The translations under genes were made by a program, and so were the position numbers. Below are positions 1 through 8,216 of a DNA stretch of 64,000 nt, piece after piece; positions within the stretch are counted from its first letter, which is position 1; the number at the start of each line of letters is the position of its first letter. The notes under the pieces were generated by a model. The model was not told the DNA's origin. It searched no databases and saw only the letters and a program-made list of their open reading frames with translations. The DNA comes from Mesorhizobium sp. B2-4-3. Its GTDB lineage: Bacteria; Pseudomonadota; Alphaproteobacteria; Rhizobiales; Rhizobiaceae. Location: assembly GCF_006442815.1 (NCBI RefSeq), contig NZ_VFVL01000005.1, forward strand, positions 62,001-126,000, read 5' to 3'.

Positions 1-1
1 G

Positions 2-1288
2 ATCGCCGCCGAGCTGATGGAAGCCGGCCGCGCCATCATCCGCGGTTTCGTCACGCCCGAGCGCACGACGCTGATCACCTCCTCGCACCGCATCGCCGCC
101 GTCTCGGAGAAGATCGAGCCGGGCGACGGCCGCGCCTCGTCGGAGAAGGTGCACACGACGGCGCAAGCCGCGGCCAAGCGCTTCATCGCCTTCGACATGG
201 AGAAGATCGCCGCCGACAACGGCACCATGATCTCGGCCAGCCTGCTCGGCGCGCTGGCCGGTTCCGACGCGCTGCCCTTCACTCGCGAGACTTACGAGCA
301 GGCGATCGGCGCCGGCGGCCGTGGCGTCAAGCCAAGCCTCGCCGCCTTCGGTGCGGCTTGCGACCGCGCGCGTGGGATCGCGGCAGCGCCGGCGACGGCA
401 GCGGAGAAACCGGCTGTCGCGGGAAGCAAACCCGCGCCAAAAGTCAGTGGCCCCGAAACGCTGTTGAAAGGCTGGCAAGAGCTTGCCGGCCGCGTCGCGG
501 CGCTGCCGGAACCGTTGCGCGACATGGCCGAACGCGGGCTGAAGAAGGTCGTCGATTACCAGGACATCGCCTATGGCGGCGAGTATCTCGACCGGCTGGA
601 CAGGGCGGTGGCGCTGGACAATGCGGAGCGCGGCTACGCGCTGTCGATCGCCGCGGCAAAGCATCTCGCCAACGCCATGTGTTACGACGACATGATCCGC
701 GTCGCCGATTTGAAGACGCGCTCGACACGCGACAAGCGCGTGCGCAAGGAGGTAGGCGTCAAGGAAGGCTCGGTCCTGCAGGTCACCGAATATTTCCATC
801 CGCGCATCGAGGAGTTCTGCGGCACGCTGCCGGTGGGGCTGGGCAGCTACATCGAAAGCCGCCCGAAGCTTGCCGCCTTCCTCGACCGCCGCATCAACCG
901 CGGCCGCCACATCCGCACCGACAGCTTCACCGGCTTCGCCATGCTGTGGTTCGTCGGCGGCCTGCGCCGCTGGCGCCGCCGCCTGCTGCGCCACAGGGTA
1001 GAGGTCGAGCATCTGGAGCGCTGGTACGGCCTGGCGCTCGGCTATGTACCCCTGGACTACGCTTTGGCCACCGAAATCCTGAACTGCCGCCGGCTGATCA
1101 AGGGCTACAGCGATACCCACGCCCGCGCCCAGTCGAAATTCGACCGTGTGCTCTCGGCACTGCCCATGCTGAAGGGCAGGGATGATGCCGCCGACTGGAT
1201 CCGCCGCCTGCGCGAGGCGGCGCTGAAGGATGAGAAGGGCGACATGCTGGACGGCGCGCTGAAGACGGTGGCGACGCTGGGCGGATAG
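2..1288 (+). CDS. Indolepyruvate oxidoreductase subunit beta-like protein, C-terminal part (5' end outside window)
   Basis: The reading frame is open from the left edge, so the gene begins upstream and at least 428 residues of its C-terminal part are visible. The first 120 or so residues resemble the gamma/beta domain of 2-oxoacid ferredoxin oxidoreductases (region around THR-SSHRIAAVSEK and the run after FDMEKIAADNG). The rest resembles the extra C-terminal domain found in rhizobial indolepyruvate oxidoreductase beta-family proteins. By family, such enzymes decarboxylate aryl pyruvates to acyl-CoA. The alpha partner would be expected just upstream, outside the window. The family call is from memory of the sequence pattern; no cofactor motif is visible in this part. 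Confidence 0.6.
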   Translation: MAAELMEAGRAIIRGFVTPERTTLITSSHRIAAVSEKIEPGDGRASSEKVHTTAQAAAKRFIAFDMEKIAADNGTMISASLLGALAGSDALPFTRETYEQAIGAGGRGVKPSLAAFGAACDRARGIAAAPATAAEKPAVAGSKPAPKVSGPETLLKGWQELAGRVAALPEPLRDMAERGLKKVVDYQDIAYGGEYLDRLDRAVALDNAERGYALSIAAAKHLANAMCYDDMIRVADLKTRSTRDKRVRKEVGVKEGSVLQVTEYFHPRIEEFCGTLPVGLGSYIESRPKLAAFLDRRINRGRHIRTDSFTGFAMLWFVGGLRRWRRRLLRHRVEVEHLERWYGLALGYVPLDYALATEILNCRRLIKGYSDTHARAQSKFDRVLSALPMLKGRDDAADWIRRLREAALKDEKGDMLDGALKTVATLGG

Positions 1289-1320
1289 CCCGGCTCTGCA
1301 GACGCTCAGGTTGCTGCTGG

Positions 1321-1767
1321 CTATTCGGCCGCTTCCCGTCCAGAGACCTGCTCGACGAGGATCCGGAAAAAGACATGCGGCAGGCTATCTGAAAGAGGAG
1401 GCGTAACAGGCTTGAGCGCCCCGGGCTCCCACCAGTCGGTGTGCTTGCTCAGCAGCGCCCATGCATGGTCGCGCTGGACCTTGTGGCCGACCCGGTCGGG
1501 CAGTTCCTCATAACGGCCTTCGACGATCACGCTTCGCCAGCCGCGCCCCTGCGTGTGTTCTCCCACCTGCGCGCACACCAGGGGATTCTCCTGCATCCAG
1601 TCGACCTTCTTGCCCAGCAGGGAAAAAGCGTAGAGGTGGCTGTCGGCATAGGCGTAGTTGAAGGGCACGACATAGGGCTGTCCGTCCTTCGCGCAGGCCA
1701 GATGTCCGGTGCGATTGGCCGCCAGAAATTTTGTGCATTCCAGGGCGGAGAGCGTGCGGATCATCAT
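1321..1767 (-). CDS. Pyridoxamine 5'-phosphate oxidase-family flavin-binding protein
   Basis: 148 residues. The N-terminal half (GHLACAKDGQPYVVPFNYAY, about residues 21-40) is the typical first beta-strands of the split-barrel flavin/heme-binding family that includes NimA-like nitroimidazole reductases. The central WRSVIVEGRYEEL is the usual later strand. These proteins bind FMN, F420 or heme; the substrate cannot be told from sequence. Two ATGs stand in tandem at the start, with GGGAGA upstream. It is convergent with the oxidoreductase on its left and stands alone. Confidence 0.8.
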   Translation of the reverse strand: MMIRTLSALECTKFLAANRTGHLACAKDGQPYVVPFNYAYADSHLYAFSLLGKKVDWMQENPLVCAQVGEHTQGRGWRSVIVEGRYEELPDRVGHKVQRDHAWALLSKHTDWWEPGALKPVTPPLSDSLPHVFFRILVEQVSGREAAE

Positions 1768-2034
1768 CGGTGCGGTCTCCCGTTTTTTACCGGCCTTCGG
1801 CCTTAACGATCTCCGTCGATCGATTTCTCATGGACCTTAGTGCAGGACACGTCCCGGCTCATTGATATGGATCAATTCGTTATCGGGCGAAGTCCGCGGC
1901 CTGCCATGCGTGCCAAGCCGCACCGATCGAGCTGTGGCGAACCGGTCTAACGAAGATGTGATCGGTACTGCTCCGACGGAATTCGGCCATGTCCTCCGTT
2001 TCACGGCGGTAGGGATGAATTACGGAGAGAAAGC

Positions 2035-2304
2035 ATGTTTACAAAATACTTACTGCCCGTTGCCTTGGCCGCCGGTACATTGGTGTTGTCCGGCGCCGGC
2101 TCCGAGGCTATGCCGATGGCCAAGCCCAATGCTGCGCCGCTGCCGGTCGAGACCGTCGGCTGGCGCTGCGGTCCCGGCTGGCACGTGAGCCGCTGGGGCA
2201 GATGCGTGCCGAACGGCCGGGTGATCATCCGCCCGATGCACGTACGCCATTGGCACCCCGGCTTCTGGTTTCACGGCCGCTGGCACCCCGGTTTCTGGAG
2301 ATGA
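2035..2304 (+). CDS. Small secreted His/Trp-rich protein (GCG...CVPN type)
   Basis: 89 residues, preceded by a good ribosome site (GGAGAGAAAGC then ATG). Residues 1-25 form a signal peptide ending near SEA. The mature part contains CGPGWHVSRWGRCVPN (about residues 45-60), then a tail rich in His, Trp, Arg and Phe with the repeat WHPGFW at two places. This is the cysteine-pair family common in rhizobia (named, as I recall, after GCG and CRPN motifs); function unknown. A paralogue lies at 5485-5769 on the other strand, and the two bracket the DUF1501/DUF1800 pair. A strong terminator follows the stop codon. Confidence 0.75.
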   Translation: MFTKYLLPVALAAGTLVLSGAGSEAMPMAKPNAAPLPVETVGWRCGPGWHVSRWGRCVPNGRVIIRPMHVRHWHPGFWFHGRWHPGFWR

Positions 2305-2324
2305 TGGCCCGTCGAGGGGATCGA

Positions 2325-2357
2325 CGCCCGCGCTGGAGACGGCGCGGGCGTTTTTTT
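2325..2357 (+). terminator. Rho-independent terminator
   Basis: A 9-bp perfect GC stem (CGCCCGCGC at 2325-2333 with GCGCGGGCG at 2342-2350) is followed directly by seven T residues. It lies 20 bases after the stop of the small secreted protein and should end its transcript. Confidence 0.85.
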
Positions 2358-2413
2358 GTTGAGTTTCCCGCGCAAGGGGTCAGACAGGATCACAGAGAGA
2401 CGCTGGCGGGACA

Positions 2414-2591
2414 GCGCCCCCCTCTGTCCTGCCGGACATCTCCCCCACGAGGGGGGAGATCAGACGTTACGCCGGCTTTCGCCGGTCGCCGGCGTCGTAC
2501 CGTTTTTCAACATCGCAGAAATTGGCACGGCGCCGGAGCTGCCAATCTCCCCCCAAGTGGGGGAGATGTCCGGCAGGACAGAGGGGGGCGC
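2414..2591. repeat. Palindromic intergenic repeat, family A, copy 1
   Basis: The ends are inverted repeats: GCGCCCCCCTCTGTCC on the left and its complement on the right. Each end carries an inner hairpin (TCTCCCCCACGAGGGGGGAGA on the left, a similar one on the right). The core begins with GCCGGCTTTCGCC. Two further copies are at 16399-16560 and 38611-38770, in the same orientation. No transposase is inside; it looks like a non-autonomous element. With the terminator it fills the gap 2305-2668. Confidence 0.85.
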
Positions 2592-2668
2592 GAAGGATCG
2601 CGACTTATCTCACCTTCCGCCCCCGATCCTTGCACGATCGGCCTATCACTGACGAGCATACTCACGAC

Positions 2669-3907
2669 TCACGCCACCAAATCCCGCATCGGCTTCACCG
2701 CCGCCGAATCCGGAAACACCTTGTCGCCAAGCACCGCCGCCGACAGCCCGAACTGGTCCGCCAACAGGCCCTTCAGCACAGCGCGCACATCGCTGGTCGG
2801 CGCCAGGTCGCGCTGTTCGTAGAGCTGCGCCGGCTTCAGCCCCGGCCAGTCGGCGATGACGCGGCCGCCCTTGATCGCGCCGCCGGCGAGCAGCGCCACA
2901 GTGCCTGTGCCGTGGTCGGTGCCGACCGTGCCGTTGATGCGGGCCGTGCGGCCGAACTCGGTGATCGCGACGACCGCCGTGTCCTGCCAGCGTTCGCCGA
3001 GCCCCTTCTCGAATTCCTCGAAGGCGCCGTCGAGGCCGCCGAGCAGATTGGCGAGCCGGCCGGTGGCGCCGCCTTCGTTGACATGCGTGTCCCAGCCGTC
3101 GAAGGCGAGCGCGGCGATGCGCGGCCCATCATCGGCCGCCATCAGCCTCGCTGCGCCCTGCGCCGACTGCCGCATACCGGCAGCGTTGTCGAGGCCGCCT
3201 TTCGGCTTCATCGTCTTGCCGTCAAGCACGTCGCCCATCGCCATCCGATCGGCGTCGAGCCCTTTCTGCAGCGCCGCCGCCAGCACAGGATCGCGGTGGT
3301 TGTAGAGGTCGAGCACGCGCTCCGCCAGCGCATCGCCGGGCGTCGGCAAGGCCTGCGGCGCCCAGCCGAGCACGGGTGCTGCGCCGCGGATCACCAGCGG
3401 CGTCGACGGCCCGACGGCCAACCCGCCGAGCTTCGCCACGCGTTCGCCCGCCGGCAGGCTGGCCAAAGCTCGGTTGAGCCAGCCGGTAGTGGCGTTGCCG
3501 GGGCCGGGCAAGCCGCTTTCCAGCACGTCCTGGCCGTCGAAATGCGAGCGGTCGCGGTAGCCGGTCGCGGCCGCGTGCACCACCGCCGCCTGGCCTGCCT
3601 TGAACAGGCGCGCAAACACCGGCATTGCCGGGTTGACGGCGAAGAAACCATCGAGCGGCAATGCCGGGTTGGCGCCTGAGAGCGAAAGCGCGATATCGCC
3701 ATGCAGGCCGGCATAGTCCGGATCGCCGACCGGTCCGACCGTCGACAGCCCGTCCAGCGCGCCGCGCAGCACGATGACGATCAGGCGCGGGTCGCGATTG
3801 TCGGCCGCGCGGGCAAAGCGCGGCAGATAGGCCCAGGCAAACAGCGCGCCGCCGGTCATCAAGACGGCACGGCGGGACAGGTTGGGAGTTTCGCAGAGAA
3901 GGCTCAC
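2669..3907 (-). CDS. DUF1501 domain-containing exported protein
   Basis: 412 residues. A twin-arginine-type leader is visible at residues 12-35 (SRRAVLMTGG followed by a hydrophobic stretch and ARA). The body matches the DUF1501 family, with conserved blocks such as FDGWDTHVNEGGATGRL, ITEFGRTARINGTVGTDHGTG and LLAGGAIKGGRVIADWPG. DUF1501 proteins are distantly related to the alkaline phosphatase/sulfatase fold and are exported folded; their biochemical role is not established. The DUF1800 gene lies 21 bp upstream on the same strand, the usual pairing, so the two are one operon and probably act together in the envelope. Confidence 0.9.
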   Translation of the reverse strand: MSLLCETPNLSRRAVLMTGGALFAWAYLPRFARAADNRDPRLIVIVLRGALDGLSTVGPVGDPDYAGLHGDIALSLSGANPALPLDGFFAVNPAMPVFARLFKAGQAAVVHAAATGYRDRSHFDGQDVLESGLPGPGNATTGWLNRALASLPAGERVAKLGGLAVGPSTPLVIRGAAPVLGWAPQALPTPGDALAERVLDLYNHRDPVLAAALQKGLDADRMAMGDVLDGKTMKPKGGLDNAAGMRQSAQGAARLMAADDGPRIAALAFDGWDTHVNEGGATGRLANLLGGLDGAFEEFEKGLGERWQDTAVVAITEFGRTARINGTVGTDHGTGTVALLAGGAIKGGRVIADWPGLKPAQLYEQRDLAPTSDVRAVLKGLLADQFGLSAAVLGDKVFPDSAAVKPMRDLVA

Positions 3908-3928
3908 GGGTTCATCTCCATTGCTAGG

Positions 3929-5389
3929 TCACCGGCGCTGGAATTCGGGCGCCATCAACAGCAGCGCCAGGCCCTGCTGCTTGGACTCCGCGCGTGAAAT
4001 CGCCTGCCGTGTCTCGGCCGAGACGGAGGTGCCGATCAGCGACGCCAGCGTCTCGTCGGGATCGCCGATGTCGTCCGCCTGCTTCGCGGCCTGCCAGGCG
4101 ATGTCCAGCCGCGTCTTGAGGCCTTCGGCGGAAGCCCATGCATCCGTCCGGTCGGGAAAGCCGTTCGGCCCCGGCGGTCGCCATAGCGGCTCGCCGAGCA
4201 CGCTGAGCCAGCGAAGCGATCGTTGCGGTTCGTTGCCGGCGGTAGTGCCGACCGCCCGCCGCAGCGCGACGACATAGTCCAATGGCGAACGCAGCTTCGT
4301 GAGCGGCACCGACCAGGCTTCGGACATGTCGATCAGCGTCAATGCGATCGAGCGCAGGTCGCCATCGGTCTTGGTGAAGACCGTGGCCAGGCGGGCGACA
4401 GCCGCCGGCGGCGGATCGTCCGCGATGAAATGGCCCGCAAGCTTGGTGGCGATGTGCCGCGCGGTGGCCGGATGACGGGCAATGTCGTTGAGCGCCGCCT
4501 CCGCCTGGCCCATGCCGCCGTCGGGATAGGTCTTGCAGAGCAGCACCGCCTTGCCCGGCTGATGCGCATTGGCGTTGAAGACGAAGCTTCCCGGCTCTCC
4601 CAATCGCCCCTCGCGTCCGGCCATCGTCCAGCCGGTCAGCATGCCGGCGAAGCTGGTGACGTCGGCTTGGGCATAGCCGCTGCCGACGCCCAGTGTGTGC
4701 AATTCCAGGATCTCGCGGGCGAGGTTCTCGTTGAGGCCGCGTCCACGTCGCTTGCCGGCTCGGGAATCGGGGCCAATGGACTGCTGGTTGTCGAGATAGA
4801 ACAGCATGGCCGGGTGGTGCTCGACGGCCAAAAGCATGTCGGCGAAGCGGCCGAGCACGAAGGGGCGGATCGCCTCGCGCTCGAAGGCGCCGGCGCATGC
4901 CCGCACGACCGGTGCCTTGGCGACGGAGACGCAGAAATGGCTCGACCAGAAGCCGACCAGCCTCTCGACGAAGCCCGGTGTCGCGGCGAGCGCCTTGTCG
5001 AAACGGGCCTGCGCCTCGTCGCGGTAGATATCGGCCTCGACACGCGGCACTGCGGGTTTGGCTTTTGTCCCGATCGAGCCGGCCGGGTCTTCCGCGGCCA
5101 TCGGCTGCATGGCGGCCGCCGCCTTCTCATCTCGCGCCGCCTTGCGTTCCATGGCTGCCGCCATGCTGGCCTGGATAGCCGCGGTGCTGTCCAGCAGCCC
5201 GGCATTCCGCGGATCGTCGGGGGGAATAAGCGCGATGTCCTGCTGCTTGAGCTCGGCCTTGAGGTAGCCGCGCGGATCGGCGGCGATCTTGCCGAAATCG
5301 TCACCGGGTTTTGCGCCGAGGCCGAACCGGTTGAGCGCGACCAGGGCGGGGTCCGGCGAGAAGGAATTTGCAAACGGTGCGGCCAACAA
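3929..5389 (-). CDS. DUF1800 domain-containing protein
   Basis: 486 residues. The N-terminus ALVALNRFGLGAKPGD and the block RGRGLNENLAREILELHTLG are characteristic of DUF1800, as are SFAGMLTGWTMAG and ARHIATKLAGHFIADDPP. Function is unknown; the family nearly always travels with DUF1501, here directly downstream. The frame has no ATG or GTG before the conserved N-terminus and a stop lies just upstream. The start is therefore TTG at 5389 or 5386; a GGAGG motif lies 2 or 5 bases before these codons, favouring the second. No convincing signal peptide is seen. Confidence 0.88.
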   Translation of the reverse strand: MLAAPFANSFSPDPALVALNRFGLGAKPGDDFGKIAADPRGYLKAELKQQDIALIPPDDPRNAGLLDSTAAIQASMAAAMERKAARDEKAAAAMQPMAAEDPAGSIGTKAKPAVPRVEADIYRDEAQARFDKALAATPGFVERLVGFWSSHFCVSVAKAPVVRACAGAFEREAIRPFVLGRFADMLLAVEHHPAMLFYLDNQQSIGPDSRAGKRRGRGLNENLAREILELHTLGVGSGYAQADVTSFAGMLTGWTMAGREGRLGEPGSFVFNANAHQPGKAVLLCKTYPDGGMGQAEAALNDIARHPATARHIATKLAGHFIADDPPPAAVARLATVFTKTDGDLRSIALTLIDMSEAWSVPLTKLRSPLDYVVALRRAVGTTAGNEPQRSLRWLSVLGEPLWRPPGPNGFPDRTDAWASAEGLKTRLDIAWQAAKQADDIGDPDETLASLIGTSVSAETRQAISRAESKQQGLALLLMAPEFQRR

Positions 5390-5484
5390 AGCCTCCGTTG
5401 GACCCGACGCCGATCACGTCGGTTTCATGGATCATAAGGGATCCTCACGACGCCGGCCGCAGCACCGGCGTCATGAGTGGGCCG

Positions 5485-5769
5485 TCACCAGCGGCGCCAG
5501 TGGTGCCAGCGATGGTAGGGATGCCAGACCGGGCCGATATAGACGCGCGGTCCGCTCCAGTAATAATAACCAGGATAGATCACGCGGCGGTTGGGCACGC
5601 AGCGGCCCCAGTGGTTGGGATGCCAGCCCGGACCGCAGCCCCAGGCGACATGCTCGATCACCGCCGGTGGGGTGACCGGCGCGATCGGCATCGCCGAGGC
5701 AGCGCTTGCGGCGGCCGTTCCGCCGATGGCGAGCGCGGCCGCGATCGAATATTTTGTCAGACTGTTCAT
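5485..5769 (-). CDS. Small secreted His/Trp/Tyr-rich protein (GCG...CVPN type)
   Basis: 94 residues from the ATG at 5769, chosen because GGGAG sits 6 bases upstream and the longer reading frame adds a non-signal-like extension. A signal peptide covers residues 1-27 (ends ASAMP). The mature part carries WGCGPGWHPNHWGRCVPN, nearly the same as the protein at 2035-2304, then a tail rich in Tyr, Trp and His ending WHHWRRW. Function unknown; the His/Trp-rich tail could bind metal or the cell wall, which is speculation. It lies upstream of the DUF1800/DUF1501 pair on the same strand, 95 bp away. Confidence 0.75.
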   Translation of the reverse strand: MNSLTKYSIAAALAIGGTAAASAASAMPIAPVTPPAVIEHVAWGCGPGWHPNHWGRCVPNRRVIYPGYYYWSGPRVYIGPVWHPYHRWHHWRRW

Positions 5770-5880
5770 GGGATACTCCCGAAGGTTTCGAGGTTGAAGA
5801 GAACCTGCCCGCCGCAAAGGCGGTCGCAGGCCTGTCCCTCTTTTCCTTGAACGGGGCGTGTCCGCTCTTTCCGTCGCCGC

Positions 5881-6321
5881 CTATGGCGATTTTTTTGCCG
5901 GCGGCTGCCTGCCGGCACGCCGAAGCAAGGCGTCGGCCAGAAGCTGACGGTCTTCCGACGAGCCCGATGCGGCGAACTCGATGATGCGTTGCTCGAGCCG
6001 GGTGCGCACGGTGACATCGGCATTGCGCGCGCGCTCCAGGGCGGCGGCAAGCGCATTGGTGTCGAGAGTTGGCTGTTGCAGGAGGTTCGCCGCCTCGCGC
6101 CGCGCGGCCTGGCCGTCGAGGATCACGTCCCGCGACTCCCGGCGCACCTCGCGCAATGCCTGGCGGAAGACCTTGCGGTCGGCGGCCGGCAGCCTGCCGC
6201 CGGCCGATTCCAGCGAATAGCCCGGATTGGACTTGCCGATCAGCCAGCCCGCTCCGCCCGCGAGCGCGCCGATCAGAAAAACATTCAGCACCAGCGATGC
6301 CGCAACAAGACGGGGGCTCAT
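5881..6321 (-). CDS. Membrane-anchored periplasmic metal-sensor-like protein (Spy/CnrX type)
   Basis: 146 residues from ATG 6321, which overlaps the TGA of the upstream gene by four bases (ATGA) and has GAGGAAG in front. Residues 6-27 form one membrane span; the rest is a helical, Arg- and Ala-rich periplasmic domain (LPAADRKVFRQALREVR, later RTRLEQRIIEFAA) like the heavy-metal resistance/CnrX family. In that family the periplasmic domain senses metal and works with an anti-sigma factor. Here it is translationally coupled to the probable anti-sigma gene, which supports a regulatory role. The metal and even metal binding are not shown: few His, Cys or Met residues are visible. Confidence 0.7.
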   Translation of the reverse strand: MSPRLVAASLVLNVFLIGALAGGAGWLIGKSNPGYSLESAGGRLPAADRKVFRQALREVRRESRDVILDGQAARREAANLLQQPTLDTNALAAALERARNADVTVRTRLEQRIIEFAASGSSEDRQLLADALLRRAGRQPPAKKSP

Positions 6322-6767
6322 AGGTCTTCCTCGTAAGGATCGGCGTCGGGACCGGCATCGCCGAACGACGTCGCGTTGGCATCCATGACATAATGGTCGG
6401 GCTGCATGTCGGGGTTGACGATGGTCACCAGCGCCAGGCCGGCCACGGCGCCGGCCAGGCCGACACCGGCAAGCCCGAAGCCCAGCCACCAGAACCGGCG
6501 GCGGCGTTCCTGCCTGACCTCGGTCGCGGCTTGGGCGACGATCGCGCGATGCAGTGCCGGGCTGGGTGCTTCGACGCGATGCCGGTCGAGCATGGCGTCG
6601 AGCCTGCCGGCGCGCGCCAGGATGGCTCGGCCCTCCTTGGTGTCGGCAAACAGCATCGCTGCCGCTTGTTCGGCCGGCGGCCAGCGGTGCAATGCGCCGC
6701 CATAGGTATCCGCCAGCGCGGCGAAGCGCCCGGCATCCATTGGCCCGTCTGCGGTCCTCTCAGCCAT
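6318..6767 (-). CDS. Probable anti-sigma factor, single-pass membrane protein
   Basis: 149 residues. The N-terminal 90 are cytoplasmic in character, residues 92-116 form one membrane span after an Arg-rich stretch, and the last 30 residues (acidic, ending DPYEEDL) would be periplasmic. This layout, and its position 74 bp after an ECF sigma gene and overlapping a CnrX-like gene, fit an anti-sigma factor that holds the sigma factor at the membrane. No zinc-binding HxxxCxxC motif is seen, so it is not a ZAS-type anti-sigma. GGGGGAAC precedes the ATG. The role is inferred from layout. Confidence 0.65.
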   Translation of the reverse strand: MAERTADGPMDAGRFAALADTYGGALHRWPPAEQAAAMLFADTKEGRAILARAGRLDAMLDRHRVEAPSPALHRAIVAQAATEVRQERRRRFWWLGFGLAGVGLAGAVAGLALVTIVNPDMQPDHYVMDANATSFGDAGPDADPYEEDL

Positions 6768-6841
6768 CTCGTTCCCCCTTCCACCGTTTTGACGTGGCCC
6801 CCCACGCCGCAGTCCTCAGAAGTCGCAGTCCCTGCGAGATC

Positions 6842-7381
6842 TCAGTCATCGCCATCTCCCGCAAGCATGGCCTGCAACGAGCGACGACCCCGCGCGAGCA
6901 GGCTTTCCAGCGCATCGACGCTGACCTGCATGGCGCCGGCGGCCTCGATGTTGGACAGCTCCTGATAATACACCAGCACGATCGCCTCGCGCTGGCGCGG
7001 CGCGATACGCTGCAGCGCTTGGTTGACCCTGCGCTCTTCGTCGCCCGGCATTGCATCGGGAAGCGGCGCTTCATCGGCCACCTCCGGCAGCTCGTCCGTC
7101 GTCCATTCGCGCCGGCGCCGCAGCCGGTCGTAGCAGAGATTGAGCGCGACGCGATGGATCCAGGTGTCGAAGCGCGCCTGCCCGTGGCGCCAGCCGGAGG
7201 CGTTGCGCCAGATGCGCACGAAAGTCTCCTGGGCGACGTCCTCGGCCTCCGCCGCGTCGCCGAGCATCCGGGCGGCCACGGCCAGGATGCGCGGCAGCTT
7301 GCGCGCCACCATCGCCTGCACGGCGGCGGGGTCGCCGGCGCCGATGCGGCGTACCAGCTCCTCGTCCGGATCGGCGCCCAT
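6842..7381 (-). CDS. ECF-type RNA polymerase sigma factor
   Basis: 179 residues from ATG 7381 (a GTG sits one codon earlier). Region 2 is clear: AEDVAQETFVRIWRNA and FDTWIHRVALNLCYDRLRRR. Region 4 follows as ALQRIAPRQREAIVLVYYQ and the helix-turn-helix ELSNIEAAGAMQVSVDALES. The linker is acidic. It directs RNA polymerase to a small set of stress promoters. The gene is the second of a four-gene run: EF-hand protein 45 bp upstream, anti-sigma 74 bp downstream. Autoregulation is usual in such loci, but I could not identify its promoter. Confidence 0.92.
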   Translation of the reverse strand: MGADPDEELVRRIGAGDPAAVQAMVARKLPRILAVAARMLGDAAEAEDVAQETFVRIWRNASGWRHGQARFDTWIHRVALNLCYDRLRRRREWTTDELPEVADEAPLPDAMPGDEERRVNQALQRIAPRQREAIVLVYYQELSNIEAAGAMQVSVDALESLLARGRRSLQAMLAGDGDD

Positions 7382-7426
7382 CACGTCGGGCGCTCGCGAC
7401 TGTCATTGTGCGGCATAACCTCTTGG

Positions 7427-7870
7427 TCATTGCTCCTGATTGGGAGCGGTTTTATGGCCCGGCCTCTCGTCGGCGCTAAGCACGCCGTCGCTATTCTTGT
7501 CGAGCCTGGCGAAGCGCTTGGCGAGGAAGGCGTCAAGCTCGCCCTTGTCGACGAAGCCGTCCTTGTTGGTGTCGATGCGCGCGAAGGATTTGGCTGGATC
7601 GCCCTTGGCCTTGCGCTCGGTCTGGAAAGCGGTCCATTCGGCGAGGCTGACCTTGCCGTCATTGTCCGTATCGGCCCGCATGAACGCCTTTTCCCGGCGC
7701 GCCTCGAACTTTTCCAGTGTCAGGCCGGACTTGGTTTGGTCAGACTTGGTGGCCGGAGCCGAGGTGCTCGGCGCCGTCTGGGCCGGGGCAGGGGGCGGCG
7801 TCGTTGTCTGGGCGACCGCGGCCGCGGTCTGCAAGCCAAGGGCAACGACAAATATCGTTTGGCGGATCAT
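7427..7870 (-). CDS. Exported EF-hand protein
   Basis: 147 residues. A signal peptide covers residues 1-20 (ends AAAVAQ), followed by a Thr/Pro/Ala-rich linker to about residue 48. Three EF-hand loops are visible with acidic ligands at both ends: D67-E78 (DTDNDGKVSLAE), D100-E111 (DTNKDGFVDKGE) and D124-E135 (DKNSDGVLSADE). It should bind calcium or a similar ion in the periplasm. It is the first gene of the sigma/anti-sigma operon, so it may be a target or a periplasmic input of that system; this is inference. GGAGACGAG stands before the ATG. Confidence 0.85.
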   Translation of the reverse strand: MIRQTIFVVALGLQTAAAVAQTTTPPPAPAQTAPSTSAPATKSDQTKSGLTLEKFEARREKAFMRADTDNDGKVSLAEWTAFQTERKAKGDPAKSFARIDTNKDGFVDKGELDAFLAKRFARLDKNSDGVLSADERPGHKTAPNQEQ

Positions 7871-8027
7871 GCTCTCGTCTCCGGTTGGGCGCGGCCATTG
7901 GCGGCCACGCTTCAGCCGTTAAACGCGAGGCAAAGCAAAATCCGTCGGTCCTTTTTCGACCGGACAAAAAGTCCCCGGGATCCGGCCCGACCGGACCGGA
8001 TCGTCCCTGAAGGACCGAAAGCGACGA

Positions 8028-8216
8028 CTATCTCGGGTGGTCGACGGCCACCAACTGGTCCGGCTTGAAGCCGGCATGCTGCGGGGTCCAGACGTCGCCT
8101 TCGCGGTTGAACCAGTGGCACAGATACGTGCCGGAAGCCGCACCGTCGCTGACGGTCATTTCCGGGCCTCCGGATTTCAGCCTGACGACGTCTCCGGTCT
8201 TGAAACTATTGGGCAT
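8028..8216 (-). CDS. YodC-family small protein (DUF2158)
   Basis: 62 residues from ATG 8216, chosen for its strong GGGAGG site; the longer frame lacks one. The sequence FKTGDVVRLKSGGPEMTV followed by YLCHWFN and a short C-terminal FKPDQLVAV matches the small YodC/DUF2158 family, a one-domain beta-barrel-like protein of unknown role. It stands alone on its strand, 157 bp from the EF-hand gene's start. Confidence 0.8.
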   Translation of the reverse strand: MPNSFKTGDVVRLKSGGPEMTVSDGAASGTYLCHWFNREGDVWTPQHAGFKPDQLVAVDHPR

